Part shown: piece after piece, positions 1 through 6,391 of the stretch
How the letters are laid out: each line of letters opens with the position of its first letter
Numbering within the stretch: the first letter of the stretch is position 1
Assembly (NCBI GenBank): GCA_009785765.1
Contig: WQVP01000006.1
Coordinates: forward strand, 1-10,412
Length of the DNA stretch: 10,412 nucleotides
From: Alphaproteobacteria bacterium
Lineage (GTDB): Bacteria > Pseudomonadota > Alphaproteobacteria > Rs-D84
Reading direction: 5' to 3'
The notes under the pieces: model-generated
Seen by the model: the letters and a program-made list of their open reading frames with translations, nothing else
Databases searched by the model: none
Told to the model about the DNA's origin: nothing
Made by a program: the position numbers and the translations under genes

Positions 1-15
1 ACTCATTATACTTTT

Positions 16-114
16 TCATATGTAAAATATAAACCAAGTAAACACAAAAATAAAGTTGATTTTACGATTGTCTACTATAAATTGTTTTGCGTACATCGGT
101 TTTCTATGACGCAT
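16..114 (-). CDS. Possible small protein, 32 aa (hypothetical)
   Basis: This short ORF starts at ATG 114-112 and stops at TGA 18-16. Directly seen: a strong Shine-Dalgarno sequence (GGAAGGAG) 8 nt before the ATG, a basic N-terminus (MRHRKPMYAK) and a hydrophobic, aromatic-rich C-terminus (FIFVFTWFIFYI). It could be a small membrane-associated protein. It lies just beyond the rpmA terminator, so it would need read-through or its own promoter, and I see no clear promoter between 115 and 145. No family is recognised. It may be chance: at this length only the ribosome binding site supports it. The rest of 1-145 shows nothing else convincing. Confidence 0.3.
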   Translation of the reverse strand: MRHRKPMYAKQFIVDNRKINFIFVFTWFIFYI

Positions 115-145
115 AACAAGCGCTCCTTCCGCCAAATAGTGGGGC

Positions 146-172
146 AAAAAAACCGCCGAACGGCGGTTTTTT
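146..172 (-). terminator. Rho-independent terminator after rpmA
   Basis: A perfect 6-bp GC stem (CCGCCG/CGGCGG, 153-158 and 161-166) is extended by A-T pairs on both sides. On the minus strand it is followed by seven T. The rpmA stop codon (173-171) lies in the A-rich 5' flank, so the hairpin forms directly at the end of the gene. The flanking A and T runs make it potentially bidirectional. It closes the rplU-rpmA unit. Confidence 0.85.
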
Positions 173-434
173 ATTTTGCTTCAAGTGGGATGACCGAAAC
201 AGTTGATCGGTTAAGGCGTCCTTTTTTGAATTTAACATGGCCTTCGGTTGTTGCAAAAATCGTGTGATCTTTACCCATGCCGACGTTTAAACCCGGATGA
301 ATTTTTGTGCCACGTTGGCGCACAATGATGTTTCCGGAAATCACTTTTTGTGATCCGCCTTTTTTGATGCCTAGTCTGCGTCCGGCGGAATCTCTATTAT
401 TTTGGGTTGATCCACCACCTTTTTTCTTTGCCAT
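171..434 (-). CDS. rpmA: 50S ribosomal protein L27
   Basis: L27 is a large-subunit ribosomal protein whose flexible N-terminus reaches the peptidyl transferase centre. The 87-aa product has the family length and signature: [10 protein letters not shown] at the N-terminus, [14 protein letters not shown] (about 13-26), [15 protein letters not shown] (about 34-48) and [11 protein letters not shown] (about 51-61). The protein starts directly with MAKKKGGG and has no cleavable N-terminal extension of the type known in Firmicutes and relatives. The start is fixed by the Shine-Dalgarno AAAGGAG at 447-441. It follows rplU in the usual L21-L27 order, but the spacer is unusually long (129 bp) and filled by a large inverted repeat. 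The usual neighbour obgE does not follow within the window. Identity is certain from sequence. Confidence 0.98.
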   Translation of the reverse strand: MAKKKGGGSTQNNRDSAGRRLGIKKGGSQKVISGNIIVRQRGTKIHPGLNVGMGKDHTIFATTEGHVKFKKGRLNRSTVSVIPLEAK

Positions 435-440
435 AATTTG

Positions 441-459
441 CTCCTTTGCTTGCGCAAAG
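441..459 (-). promoter_or_regulatory. GNRA-capped hairpin next to the rpmA ribosome binding site
   Basis: In the transcript, CUUUGC (459-454), loop GCAA (453-450) and GCAAAG (449-444) form a 6-bp stem capped by a GNRA-type tetraloop. Its 3' arm overlaps the Shine-Dalgarno AAAGGAG (447-441), with the ATG six bases further on. The stem hides AAAG and leaves GAG free, so it could lower or tune L27 translation. The hairpin is seen; the regulatory role is inference. Confidence 0.5.
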
Positions 460-567
460 TAGGGATTAGGGACTAGGGATTAGGGATTAGTAGTTTTGTT
501 ATTGTTGGAATTATCTTCCACAAATTCATACTTTACTAATCCCTAATCCCTAATCACTAATCACTAC
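459..567 (-). repeat. Heptad-repeat inverted repeat between rplU and rpmA
   Basis: Two 33-nt arms (459-491 and 535-567) are inverted copies with 30 Watson-Crick pairs, one G-U pair and two mismatches. Each arm is a run of a 7-nt unit of type TTAGGGA, with variants TTAGTGA and CTAGGGA. The loop (492-534) holds no recognisable motif. In the transcript the rplU stop (566-564, UAG) opens the element, and the far arm ends in ACUUUGCG, a weak U tract. It may act as an attenuator or an RNase barrier between the L21 and L27 messages. Confidence 0.8.
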
Positions 568-869
568 CCTTTTATTCCGGTGATTTTAATCACTGTTATA
601 TGTTGACGGTGTCCCTTTGTGCGGCGGTAATTTTTACGACGCTTTTTCTTGAACACTATTATTTTATCTGCCCGTACTTGGTCGGCGATTTCGGCTGTGA
701 TTTTTGCGCCTTCTATTAAAGGTGCGCCGACTTTGTCGCCAATCATAAGAACTTCGGTGAATTCAATTTTTTCACCAGCATCAGATTTTAATTTTTCAAC
801 ACGAAGAGTATCGCCAACTTTACAGCGGTACTGTTTGCCCCCGGTTTTAAATATTGCAAATTCACTCAT
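564..869 (-). CDS. rplU: 50S ribosomal protein L21
   Basis: L21 is a large-subunit protein that contacts 23S rRNA. The 101-aa product is full length. It has the family N-terminus (FAIFKTGGKQYRCKVGD, about 5-21), the central VGAPLIEGAKI segment (about 47-57) and the basic C-terminal signature FKKKRRKNYRRTKGHRQ (about 73-89) followed by ITVIKITGI. Translation starts at ATG 869-867 behind AAGGAT, about 8 nt upstream. A promoter at 939-912 gives a leader of roughly 35 nt. The stop codon is TAG inside the first unit of a heptad-repeat array, so the last residue and stop sit at the boundary of the repeat. No internal oddity is seen. Confidence 0.98.
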   Translation of the reverse strand: MSEFAIFKTGGKQYRCKVGDTLRVEKLKSDAGEKIEFTEVLMIGDKVGAPLIEGAKITAEIADQVRADKIIVFKKKRRKNYRRTKGHRQHITVIKITGIKG

Positions 870-911
870 ATTTTATCCTTATATTTGCATTATTGCATAA
901 AAGTTTGTGCA

Positions 912-939
912 ATAATAACATATTTTTATTGCTTTGCAA
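912..939 (-). promoter_or_regulatory. Promoter for rplU-rpmA
   Basis: On the minus strand, TTGCAA (939-934), a 16-bp spacer and TATTAT (917-912), preceded by TGT as an extended -10, match the sigma-70 pattern. It lies about 43 bp upstream of the rplU start, and the leader holds the AAGGAT ribosome site. The -35 box matches the consensus at 4 of 6 positions. It sits immediately after the hairpin that ends the PBP unit. Confidence 0.6.
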
Positions 940-940
940 C

Positions 941-1047
941 AAAAAAGTAACCAGTGACCAGTAACCAGTTATTATTTGCCGACTGAAAGACATTTTTGTA
1001 GCCTGGGACAAACCAACTGGTTACTGATTACTGGTCACTGATTACTA
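941..1047 (-). terminator. Long hairpin with U tract after the PBP gene (heptad-repeat type)
   Basis: Arms at 1046-1015 and 970-946 pair over 25 positions (24 Watson-Crick, one G-U), with one extra 7-nt unit bulged from the upstream arm. Units are GATTACT, GGTTACT and GGTCACT. On the minus strand the hairpin ends in ACTTTTTTG (six T, 946-941), as an intrinsic terminator would. It begins at the PBP stop codon (TAG, 1047-1045). Terminator function is inferred; the fold and T tract are seen. The rplU promoter follows directly. Confidence 0.6.
980..1047 (-). repeat. Dispersed 68-nt repeat, copy 1
   Basis: This stretch aligns without gaps to 8243-8310 with 57 of 68 identical positions, and similarity stops abruptly at both ends. 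All 11 differences are transitions. It has a non-repetitive core (980-1014) joined to a heptad array (1015-1047). The array end carries the PBP stop codon. A small core stem (995-998 with 1009-1012) is kept in both copies with one compensatory T-A to C-G change. Nature unknown: possibly a REP-like or miniature mobile element. Confidence 0.75.
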
Positions 1048-3246
1048 AAATACGCCACCCATAATCGCACCATCAGTATGCCCATCTGGACGAGCGGCAC
1101 GTGCCGGTGGATTTGGCGTCTGGCCTGGCAAAAATGCCTCTGTTATAATGCGGCCGTCTGTGGCATGCACGGCGGCGACGCCTGTTGTGCGTTCAACCCG
1201 GACAAATTCAAGCCCGTCTGGAATTGGGAATGGTCTGTTTGGTTGGCCGTAAAGCGCCTCTCTCATGAAATTACCAAAAACTCTGGCCGCCATGAACGAT
1301 CCGCTTCCACGTGCCATAGGCCTTGGGGTATCATATCCCATCCATACGCCAACCGCCAAATCTTTGGAATAACCGATAAACCATACATCACGCACTTCGT
1401 TTGTTGTTCCGGTTTTTCCGGCAACTGTTTGGCCGGGGACACGTGCTTGGCGGCCGGTTCCGTGTTCAACGGCGCCTTGTAAAATACTTGTTATTTGATA
1501 CAAAAGGCGTGGGTCGGCCAATGGCTCCCCGCGCTCTATTGGTGGTGGCGGCAACATGCCCGGAACCCAGTCTTCCATTCCACGGGTTTCGTATCTTTTG
1601 CCACGAACCTCTACGTTAATATTTCGGCCAAATCTGTCTTGGACATAGTCAACAAACGCAAGGTCTATTAAATGCCCACCATTTACAAATGCGGCAAAAC
1701 CTTTGGTAAGACGGGCAAGAGTTGTTTCACCAGAGCCCAGCGCCAAAGACATATTCCAATCACGAATACGACGGGTTTCGTATACGCCAAATCTTGTCGC
1801 CGCCTCTATTGATGGGCGAAGCCCAATATCTTCAACCAATCGTATAACCGGAACGTTTCGTGAAGTCTCCAAAGCAAAGCGGAACGGAACAGGGCCCAAG
1901 AAACGGCGGTCAAAATTTTCCGGTTTCCACAAAAGGTCGCCTTCACGGAATCCAACAATCGGCGTGTCCAACAATAATGTTTGCGGCGTAAAGTTCCCAG
2001 TTTCAAGCGCAGCAAGATATATAAACGGCTTTAACGCAGATCCAACCTGGCGGCGGGCCTGCATCGCACGGTTAAACGAAGATTCTCTGAAACAGTATCC
2101 GCCCGTCATGGCCAACACTCGGCCGGTATGTGGGTTTATAACAATTATCCCGCCTTGTAATTGTGTGCCTTCGGCATTACGATGGTGTGCGTTATTATAC
2201 CGGCGAAGCTCTGCACGCAAAGCATTTGCGGCCGCACGTTGAAGACGTGGGTCAATTGTCGTCCGCACGTAAAGCCCGTGGTTGTACAAACGCTCTCGCC
2301 CAAGTTCAGCCAATAATTCACGGCGCACTTCTTCGGCAAAGAATTGGAATTCAGGCTCCATCCGGTCCCAAAATCCACGTGTGAAATTTAAATGTGCGGT
2401 AAGTCTTTCGTTTGCCTCTGCTTGCGTGATTTCGCCCGCACGTACAAGCCCCCGAACCTCTCTGTCCATGCTTAATGCCTCGTCTGCGGCCTCTTGCGAT
2501 ATAAATCCATCCGCCACCATACGCCCAAGAACATAGTTTCGGCGATGGATTGCACGAACACGATTATTCGGCGCCATAGGAAGTGCGGCCAAAAACGCCA
2601 TTTGATTTAATGTTAATTCTTGGACCGGCTTATCAAAATATACCAGTGCCGCAGAACCAATTCCATGTGCACGGCCGCCCAAAAATATCTGGTTTAAATA
2701 AAGTGTCATAATATGCTGTTTTGAAAACGCACGTTCCAGGCGAAGGGCCAACACAGCCTCTTTTACTTTTCTTTCAATAGAGCGCTCTGGTGTTAAAAAG
2801 AAATTCTTTGCAACTTGTTGAGTAATAGTGGACGCACCAGAAAATCTTGCCGGGCCGCCAAGCCAACGTATAGTATTATTTTTAAGCGCACGCACAATTC
2901 CAATTGGATCAATGCCCGGATGCCACCAGAAATTTTGATCTTCGGCCGCAATAAATGCGTTTACAAGCATGGGCGGAATGTCTTCAAAATCAATGAATAC
3001 ACGACGCTCTTCGGCGTATTCTTGCAACAAAGAACCATCAGATGCAAAAAGGCGTGTTGCCACAGGCGGCGTATATGTTGCCAAAGCTTTATAGTCCGGA
3101 AGATCAGTAAAAGCATAACGTACAATTATAAATGTAAATGCAAAAACGCCCGCAACAATTGCGTAAAACATAATGCGAAATGCCCATTTAAAGGCTATGT
3201 TTAATCTGTCCAAAATAACATTAAGTGGTGGCATTGCGGCACGCAT
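1045..3246 (-). CDS. mrcA: Bifunctional penicillin-binding protein 1A (class A)
   Basis: It polymerises lipid II into glycan strands and cross-links the stem peptides at the outer face of the inner membrane. The 733-aa product has a cytoplasmic N-terminus and one membrane anchor (about 24-43). The GT51 glycosyltransferase domain (about 65-235) carries EDQNFWWHPGID with catalytic Glu102, GASTITQQVAKNF (137-149) and a second Glu at 163. The transpeptidase domain (about 365-660) carries SALK (403-406, active Ser403), SRN (462-464) and KTGTT (611-615). The tail after the transpeptidase is short and proline-rich. Start: ATG 3246 is the longest form, but it has no ribosome site and overlaps a TATAAT box (3250-3245). 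If that is the promoter, Met5 (3234) is the true start. The stop lies in a repeat element. mrcA is the best symbol; ponA is a synonym. Confidence 0.93.
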   Translation of the reverse strand: MRAAMPPLNVILDRLNIAFKWAFRIMFYAIVAGVFAFTFIIVRYAFTDLPDYKALATYTPPVATRLFASDGSLLQEYAEERRVFIDFEDIPPMLVNAFIAAEDQNFWWHPGIDPIGIVRALKNNTIRWLGGPARFSGASTITQQVAKNFFLTPERSIERKVKEAVLALRLERAFSKQHIMTLYLNQIFLGGRAHGIGSAALVYFDKPVQELTLNQMAFLAALPMAPNNRVRAIHRRNYVLGRMVADGFISQEAADEALSMDREVRGLVRAGEITQAEANERLTAHLNFTRGFWDRMEPEFQFFAEEVRRELLAELGRERLYNHGLYVRTTIDPRLQRAAANALRAELRRYNNAHHRNAEGTQLQGGIIVINPHTGRVLAMTGGYCFRESSFNRAMQARRQVGSALKPFIYLAALETGNFTPQTLLLDTPIVGFREGDLLWKPENFDRRFLGPVPFRFALETSRNVPVIRLVEDIGLRPSIEAATRFGVYETRRIRDWNMSLALGSGETTLARLTKGFAAFVNGGHLIDLAFVDYVQDRFGRNINVEVRGKRYETRGMEDWVPGMLPPPPIERGEPLADPRLLYQITSILQGAVEHGTGRQARVPGQTVAGKTGTTNEVRDVWFIGYSKDLAVGVWMGYDTPRPMARGSGSFMAARVFGNFMREALYGQPNRPFPIPDGLEFVRVERTTGVAAVHATDGRIITEAFLPGQTPNPPARAARPDGHTDGAIMGGVF

Positions 3247-3250
3247 TATA
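3245..3250 (-). promoter_or_regulatory. Candidate -10 box for the PBP1A gene
   Basis: TATAAT occurs on the minus strand at 3250-3245, overlapping the first possible ATG. No good -35 is seen: the upstream 40 bases are almost pure A/T. If used, transcription would begin near 3238, giving a leader of about four bases before ATG 3234-3232. The gene otherwise lacks a Shine-Dalgarno sequence at either start. In an AT-rich spacer this could be chance. Confidence 0.4.
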
Positions 3251-3275
3251 AAGCAATAAAATAAAAAATAAAGGA

Positions 3276-3344
3276 TAAAAAGTTGAGAATTGAGAATTGA
3301 GGATTGATTTCTTGTTCTCTCTTCTCAATCATCAGTTCTCAATT
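3276..3344 (-). repeat. Heptad-repeat hairpin upstream of the PBP gene
   Basis: Tandem units of type TTGAGAA (3283-3306) are partly complementary to 3326-3344: 17 of 19 positions pair (3288-3306 with 3326-3344), with a 19-nt loop. On the minus strand the second arm ends in CAACTTTTT. It sits directly behind the terminator at 3371-3346, so two hairpins follow the 153-aa gene. It resembles the elements at 459-567 and 941-1047 in plan but not in sequence. Confidence 0.65.
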
Positions 3345-3345
3345 T

Positions 3346-3371
3346 AAAAAATCCCCATACGGGGATTTTTT
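3346..3371 (-). terminator. Rho-independent terminator after the 153-aa gene
   Basis: A perfect stem AAAAAATCCCC/GGGGATTTTTT (3346-3356 and 3361-3371) with a 4-nt loop, followed on the minus strand by the T-rich arm itself. It overlaps the stop codon of the upstream gene (3372-3370) by two bases. The A and T flanks make it symmetrical. It ends the two-gene membrane-protein unit. Confidence 0.85.
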
Positions 3372-3831
3372 AATTAGAGCTTCTGGCGAAAAAATTTTTC
3401 CCGGATGCTTCTTTGATTCTGTTTAACCTTTCTTCCTCATAGGTTAATTGACCGCGCATTGCACGCAGCTCTGCGTCAAGCGATGCTTCCAGTTCACGAT
3501 ATTCCACAAACGTCATAATATTTTCCGGAGAAACCCCAGAAAGCAAAAGCTGACGCCTTTCTTCTTCGGCAAAGATAATAACCACAGTGCGTGAAAGATT
3601 TTGATAGCGATGTTCAAGATTTTCTATTTGGCCGGCAAGACGGATTTTATTTGCGAACGTATCAAAATCTCCGCCCATGATTTTCTGTGGTTCGCCCGCT
3701 CTGAATCCCAGTGTTGCATAAAGCATATATGATACAAAAAGCGTGCCCCCAACAGCCCAGGCTATAATTTTTTTCTTATTTTTTGGCTTTTTAATTTTTT
3801 GGAGTTCTTGTGTAATAGTATTTGTATTCAT
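3370..3831 (-). CDS. Single-pass membrane protein with coiled coil, 153 aa (hypothetical)
   Basis: No family is recognised. Visible architecture: a Lys-rich cytoplasmic N-terminus (about 11-21, KIKKPKNKKK), one transmembrane segment (about 22-42, IIAWAVGGTLFVSYMLYATLG), then about 110 charged residues outside. Two stretches look like coiled coil, about 65-90 (around LAGQIENLEHRYQNLSRT) and about 110-145 (YRELEASLDAELRAMRGQ and onward). The positive-inside rule places the C-terminal part in the periplasm. The start ATG 3831 lies one base after the preceding stop (TAACATG) with AGAGG upstream, so translation is probably coupled to the 230-aa gene. Shape and size recall small divisome- or secretion-type scaffold proteins, but no motif supports a specific role. 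Confidence 0.85.
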   Translation of the reverse strand: MNTNTITQELQKIKKPKNKKKIIAWAVGGTLFVSYMLYATLGFRAGEPQKIMGGDFDTFANKIRLAGQIENLEHRYQNLSRTVVIIFAEEERRQLLLSGVSPENIMTFVEYRELEASLDAELRAMRGQLTYEEERLNRIKEASGKNFFARSSN

Positions 3832-3832
3832 G

Positions 3833-4525
3833 TTATTGCCTCTGTCTTTGCTTGATTTTATTTAACTCTGTTTGATAGTTTAATATTTCCGCATTAAGGC
3901 GGCGCTTTAAAGGATTCATATCATCCATATTTTCATATTCATAAAGCATGTCTTCCAGCGCAACTGTTAAATATCCCTTTCTGTCCATGTCTGCTTTATC
4001 ACGAACAAGACCTCGCCTGTCGTTCACCTTTAACACGGTTATAGCCACAACAATGGCAAGTATGGCGGCCGGCCCCAACCACCGCCAATTAAACAATGGC
4101 TTTTTGTATTTTTTTACTTTTATTGGCTCTGGCGCATCTTCTATGTACCCTGGGACTGGGTTATCAATATAGGCCGGCTTATCAAAATCACTTGCCATAA
4201 CCGTCTTGTCATTTGTTTTTACAAGAGGGACTTCTTTTTTTGTTTCTGGTTTTTGCAGATTTTCAACCGCCTTGGCCAGGACGTCAAGATTTTGAGGCTT
4301 TGGAATACAGCATAAACATTTATTTTTATTGCCCGTGCATCTGAACATAAAACCGGATTCCTCTGATGCTATGGCTGCATATCTTTGTGCGTCATCAACC
4401 TCTATAATCCTTCTGGCGATTTTAACTGCTTTCGCATAGTTTTGTAAAAATTCATCATGATTTTTAATCATGTTGTTATGATTCGCCACAAAGCTTTCTA
4501 TAGTTATGTCTTCTTTGTTCTTCAT
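3833..4525 (-). CDS. Membrane protein with N-terminal Cys cluster, 230 aa (hypothetical)
   Basis: Not recognised. An N-terminal helical, charged region (1-60) is followed by a cysteine cluster C63, C70, C72 and C73 in FRCTGNKNKCLCC, which could bind a metal or iron-sulphur cluster. A linker rich in Pro, Lys and acidic residues (about 75-145) leads to one transmembrane segment (about 150-166, WLGPAAILAIVVAITVL), and the C-terminus (167-230) is charged and probably coiled coil. Lys-rich KVKKYKKP before the membrane segment suggests an inside N-terminus, so the Cys cluster would be cytoplasmic. It is the first gene of its own unit (promoter 4580-4553, AAGG before the start) and is coupled to the 153-aa membrane protein. 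Both have a membrane anchor and a coiled coil, so they may form a complex; this is inference. Confidence 0.85.
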   Translation of the reverse strand: MKNKEDITIESFVANHNNMIKNHDEFLQNYAKAVKIARRIIEVDDAQRYAAIASEESGFMFRCTGNKNKCLCCIPKPQNLDVLAKAVENLQKPETKKEVPLVKTNDKTVMASDFDKPAYIDNPVPGYIEDAPEPIKVKKYKKPLFNWRWLGPAAILAIVVAITVLKVNDRRGLVRDKADMDRKGYLTVALEDMLYEYENMDDMNPLKRRLNAEILNYQTELNKIKQRQRQ

Positions 4526-4552
4526 ATTTTTACCTTAACTTTTTACACCTTT

Positions 4553-4580
4553 ATCTTAACCCAAAGCCACAGTTTGTCAA
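4553..4580 (-). promoter_or_regulatory. Promoter for the 230-aa/153-aa unit
   Basis: On the minus strand, a perfect -35 TTGACA (4580-4575), a 16-bp spacer and TAAGAT (4558-4553) lie about 28 bp before the start codon at 4525. The leader holds AAGG about 9 nt upstream of the ATG. No terminator is visible between the preceding gene (stop at 4599) and this promoter, so it may also receive read-through from the six-gene unit. Confidence 0.7.
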
Positions 4581-4598
4581 GAGATAATTAGTCGCCCA

Positions 4599-5003
4599 TT
4601 ACTTTGTAAAAGCAACTCTTTTTTGTGTTATTACCTCTGCGTATGATTGGCCGCTCTGATTTGTCCAAGCGCGGATAAGGCGCCTGGAATATCGGCGGAT
4701 TACCCGTTGGTTATGTCTATTGCTGTCAATTCGCACCCGCATCATGCGCGAAGCATTTCGTCTTTCTTGATAAATCCGCCACGTGGGCATATCCCCCGGA
4801 AGAATCATTATTTGTACATACGACATATATTTTTCCAAATATTTGTGTGCAACCGTATCTGTCATATCCAAACTTTGTATCATGTGATTGTGTATTATAA
4901 CAATTTGTGAACGGCGTGACATTTCATCGCTTTGATGTGGTGCGCCTGCACGCGTGCCAACGCCCGCCAACAACAGTAAAAATGTTAAATAGTATTTTTT
5001 CAT
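4599..5003 (-). CDS. Exported Arg-rich protein, 134 aa (hypothetical)
   Basis: A clear Sec signal peptide starts the protein: MKKYY, a hydrophobic core LTFLLLLAGVG and a likely cleavage after GTRAGA (about residue 20-21), leaving about 113 residues in the periplasm or beyond. There is no lipobox cysteine. The mature part is strikingly rich in Arg and other polar residues (RRYSRRLIRAW, RMMRVRIDSNR), has no Cys, and is predicted by eye to be mostly helical. It is the last gene of the six-gene unit. Its ATG overlaps the previous stop by one base (TAATG), which implies translational coupling to the 163-aa gene. No family is recognised; the basic surface suggests binding to a polyanion or an acidic partner, which is inference. 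Confidence 0.85.
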   Translation of the reverse strand: MKKYYLTFLLLLAGVGTRAGAPHQSDEMSRRSQIVIIHNHMIQSLDMTDTVAHKYLEKYMSYVQIMILPGDMPTWRIYQERRNASRMMRVRIDSNRHNQRVIRRYSRRLIRAWTNQSGQSYAEVITQKRVAFTK

Positions 5004-5494
5004 TATTCTTTGGTACGAAGCGAATGCAATTTGCGAACTGTTTTGAAAAATGCAGCCGGTGGATGCTTATGCTTTTTTCGTAAAATACTGCTTGTCGGAC
5101 TGGCCAGTATTTGCGTTATATTATTACGTACGATTATATCACGTTTACATTTTCCTGTGCCAATATTCTCGGCACACTGTTTTATATTTTTGTGCATATT
5201 GCCACATGAGCACAAGCTGCGGGTCCATGGCAAGTTAATTTTTAAATTAAGTATCCAGACCTCTTGCCCAGAGCCTTTGGTTTTGTCTATTTCAAAATAA
5301 AGCGTATCAAGACTATATGTATAATCAGCTGAATTGACTTTTGGCACTTCGTGCGCATGGGCCGTTATGCGCATTGCGGCGACACGTGGAAATTCGCCGA
5401 TTAGAACCGGATGACTTATTTCATTTTTCCGAAGATATATTTTGACATACTCTATTATTCGGGTTCCGTCTTCATTTATACGAAAATTTGACAT
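5003..5494 (-). CDS. Four-cysteine basic-tailed protein, 163 aa (hypothetical)
   Basis: Not recognised. The start at 5494 (MSNFRINEDG) is chosen over an upstream in-frame Met at 5548 because that one lies inside the kinase-like gene, while 5494 has AAAGAG upstream and the TAAAAATG-type context seen at neighbouring starts. Residues 1-90 look beta-rich (VKIYLRKNE, PVLIGEFPRVAAMRIT, DTLYFEID, EVWILNLKI). Four cysteines follow, C95 and C97 (LCSCGN), C107 and C116 (TGKCKR), a spacing compatible with a zinc knuckle though not a classical one. The C-terminus (about 138-163) is strongly basic. No signal peptide is seen, so it is probably cytoplasmic. It sits 16 nt after the kinase-like gene and overlaps the exported-protein gene by one base. 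Confidence 0.82.
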   Translation of the reverse strand: MSNFRINEDGTRIIEYVKIYLRKNEISHPVLIGEFPRVAAMRITAHAHEVPKVNSADYTYSLDTLYFEIDKTKGSGQEVWILNLKINLPWTRSLCSCGNMHKNIKQCAENIGTGKCKRDIIVRNNITQILASPTSSILRKKHKHPPAAFFKTVRKLHSLRTKE

Positions 5495-5510
5495 TTTTAT
5501 ACTCTTTTTG

Positions 5511-6389
5511 TTATCGGTTAGTGTGCCCAAAATTTCCCCGTGCGGCATTTTGCATTACTTTTTTAAACATAGGAAGTTCATATTTTCCTATCATGTACCG
5601 TTCCCATTTTTGGAATTCATCAATCCTGTCCTTTTGTGTATTGGTATAATTATCACGATTTGCGTCCAGCCATGCGATGTGTTCAGCGGCATACTTCTTT
5701 TTTAATTCTGGTAAAATTTCTATGTAATGCCGTATCTTATCTGTCAATTCTTTTGGAATAAATCCGATTTGACCGCCAGTTAAAAGAATCATAACAATTG
5801 TAAATAAATCTGTATCCGCGCATACTTCAAAACCACCATAAAACTTTTCAGCATCTGGGAAATGCGCCACCGGCCTTTGTTGAAACGATTTTACATAGTC
5901 TTTGATATTATCGGCCGGAATTAAATCTATTAATGTGAATCTGTCTTTGTTATGGCAAAAGTGTAAATTTGCCCCACCGTAATCCACCACTAATCCATTT
6001 TCACGCACAACCGCTACATCATGGACAAGCTTTGCAATTGCGCCCTCTGCCGCAACTCCCAAATGATCATTTATAATTTTTACAGGCATGCCATATGCCT
6101 CGTGATATATCATATATCCACTTGGCCATCTCTCGTCCGCATCATCCTTTACTTCGTAATCTATCAGGCGTGCAACACCGATGCCAGCTCTGGACAGAGC
6201 GGACGTTTTATGTTTAAGCGTCCACAAATCAGACTCTGACATTTGGAAATACCCATCCAACATTATCATTTGCGGATTAACCTCTGCATCACGATAACAG
6301 ATTTTCTTATAACGCGACAATCCGTCCGCACGCTCTGGGAATTTTTCTTGGTATGAATATCTGAAATAACGACCAAAAGGCGTTTGCAT
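5511..6389 (-). CDS. Divergent protein-kinase-fold protein, 292 aa
   Basis: This is the one gene of the cluster with a readable fold. The centre shows the spacing of a kinase catalytic loop: D136-Y-G-G-A-N141 in LVVDYGGANLHF, five residues apart as in Asp-x4-Asn, then D155 in FTLIDLI, matching the metal-binding Asp of the DFG position. Before it lie a plausible beta-3 Lys (K28 or K29 in RYKKICYRD), a helix and a hinge-like strand (GYMIYHEAYGMPV, about 91-103). The usual His of HRD is Val, and I see no glycine-rich loop. The C-terminal half is helical. It may be an active atypical kinase or a pseudokinase; lipopolysaccharide-kinase and aminoglycoside-phosphotransferase relatives are alternatives. 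The start follows the previous stop by two bases, with AAAGG upstream. No signal or membrane segment: cytoplasmic. Confidence 0.85.
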   Translation of the reverse strand: MQTPFGRYFRYSYQEKFPERADGLSRYKKICYRDAEVNPQMIMLDGYFQMSESDLWTLKHKTSALSRAGIGVARLIDYEVKDDADERWPSGYMIYHEAYGMPVKIINDHLGVAAEGAIAKLVHDVAVVRENGLVVDYGGANLHFCHNKDRFTLIDLIPADNIKDYVKSFQQRPVAHFPDAEKFYGGFEVCADTDLFTIVMILLTGGQIGFIPKELTDKIRHYIEILPELKKKYAAEHIAWLDANRDNYTNTQKDRIDEFQKWERYMIGKYELPMFKKVMQNAARGNFGHTNR

Positions 6390-6391
6390 TT

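Noticed and set aside
53..82. Plus-strand promoter at 56-81 (TTGATT and TATAAA)
   Set aside because: The boxes are only 14 bp apart and no plus-strand gene follows.
459..567. CRISPR array or telomere-like TTAGGG tract
   Set aside because: Units are 7 nt without unique spacers, arranged as an inverted pair. No cas gene is nearby and the site is inside a ribosomal protein operon, not at a DNA end.
1078..1482. 134-codon plus-strand frame under the PBP gene
   Set aside because: It is antisense to the conserved transpeptidase region around KTG.
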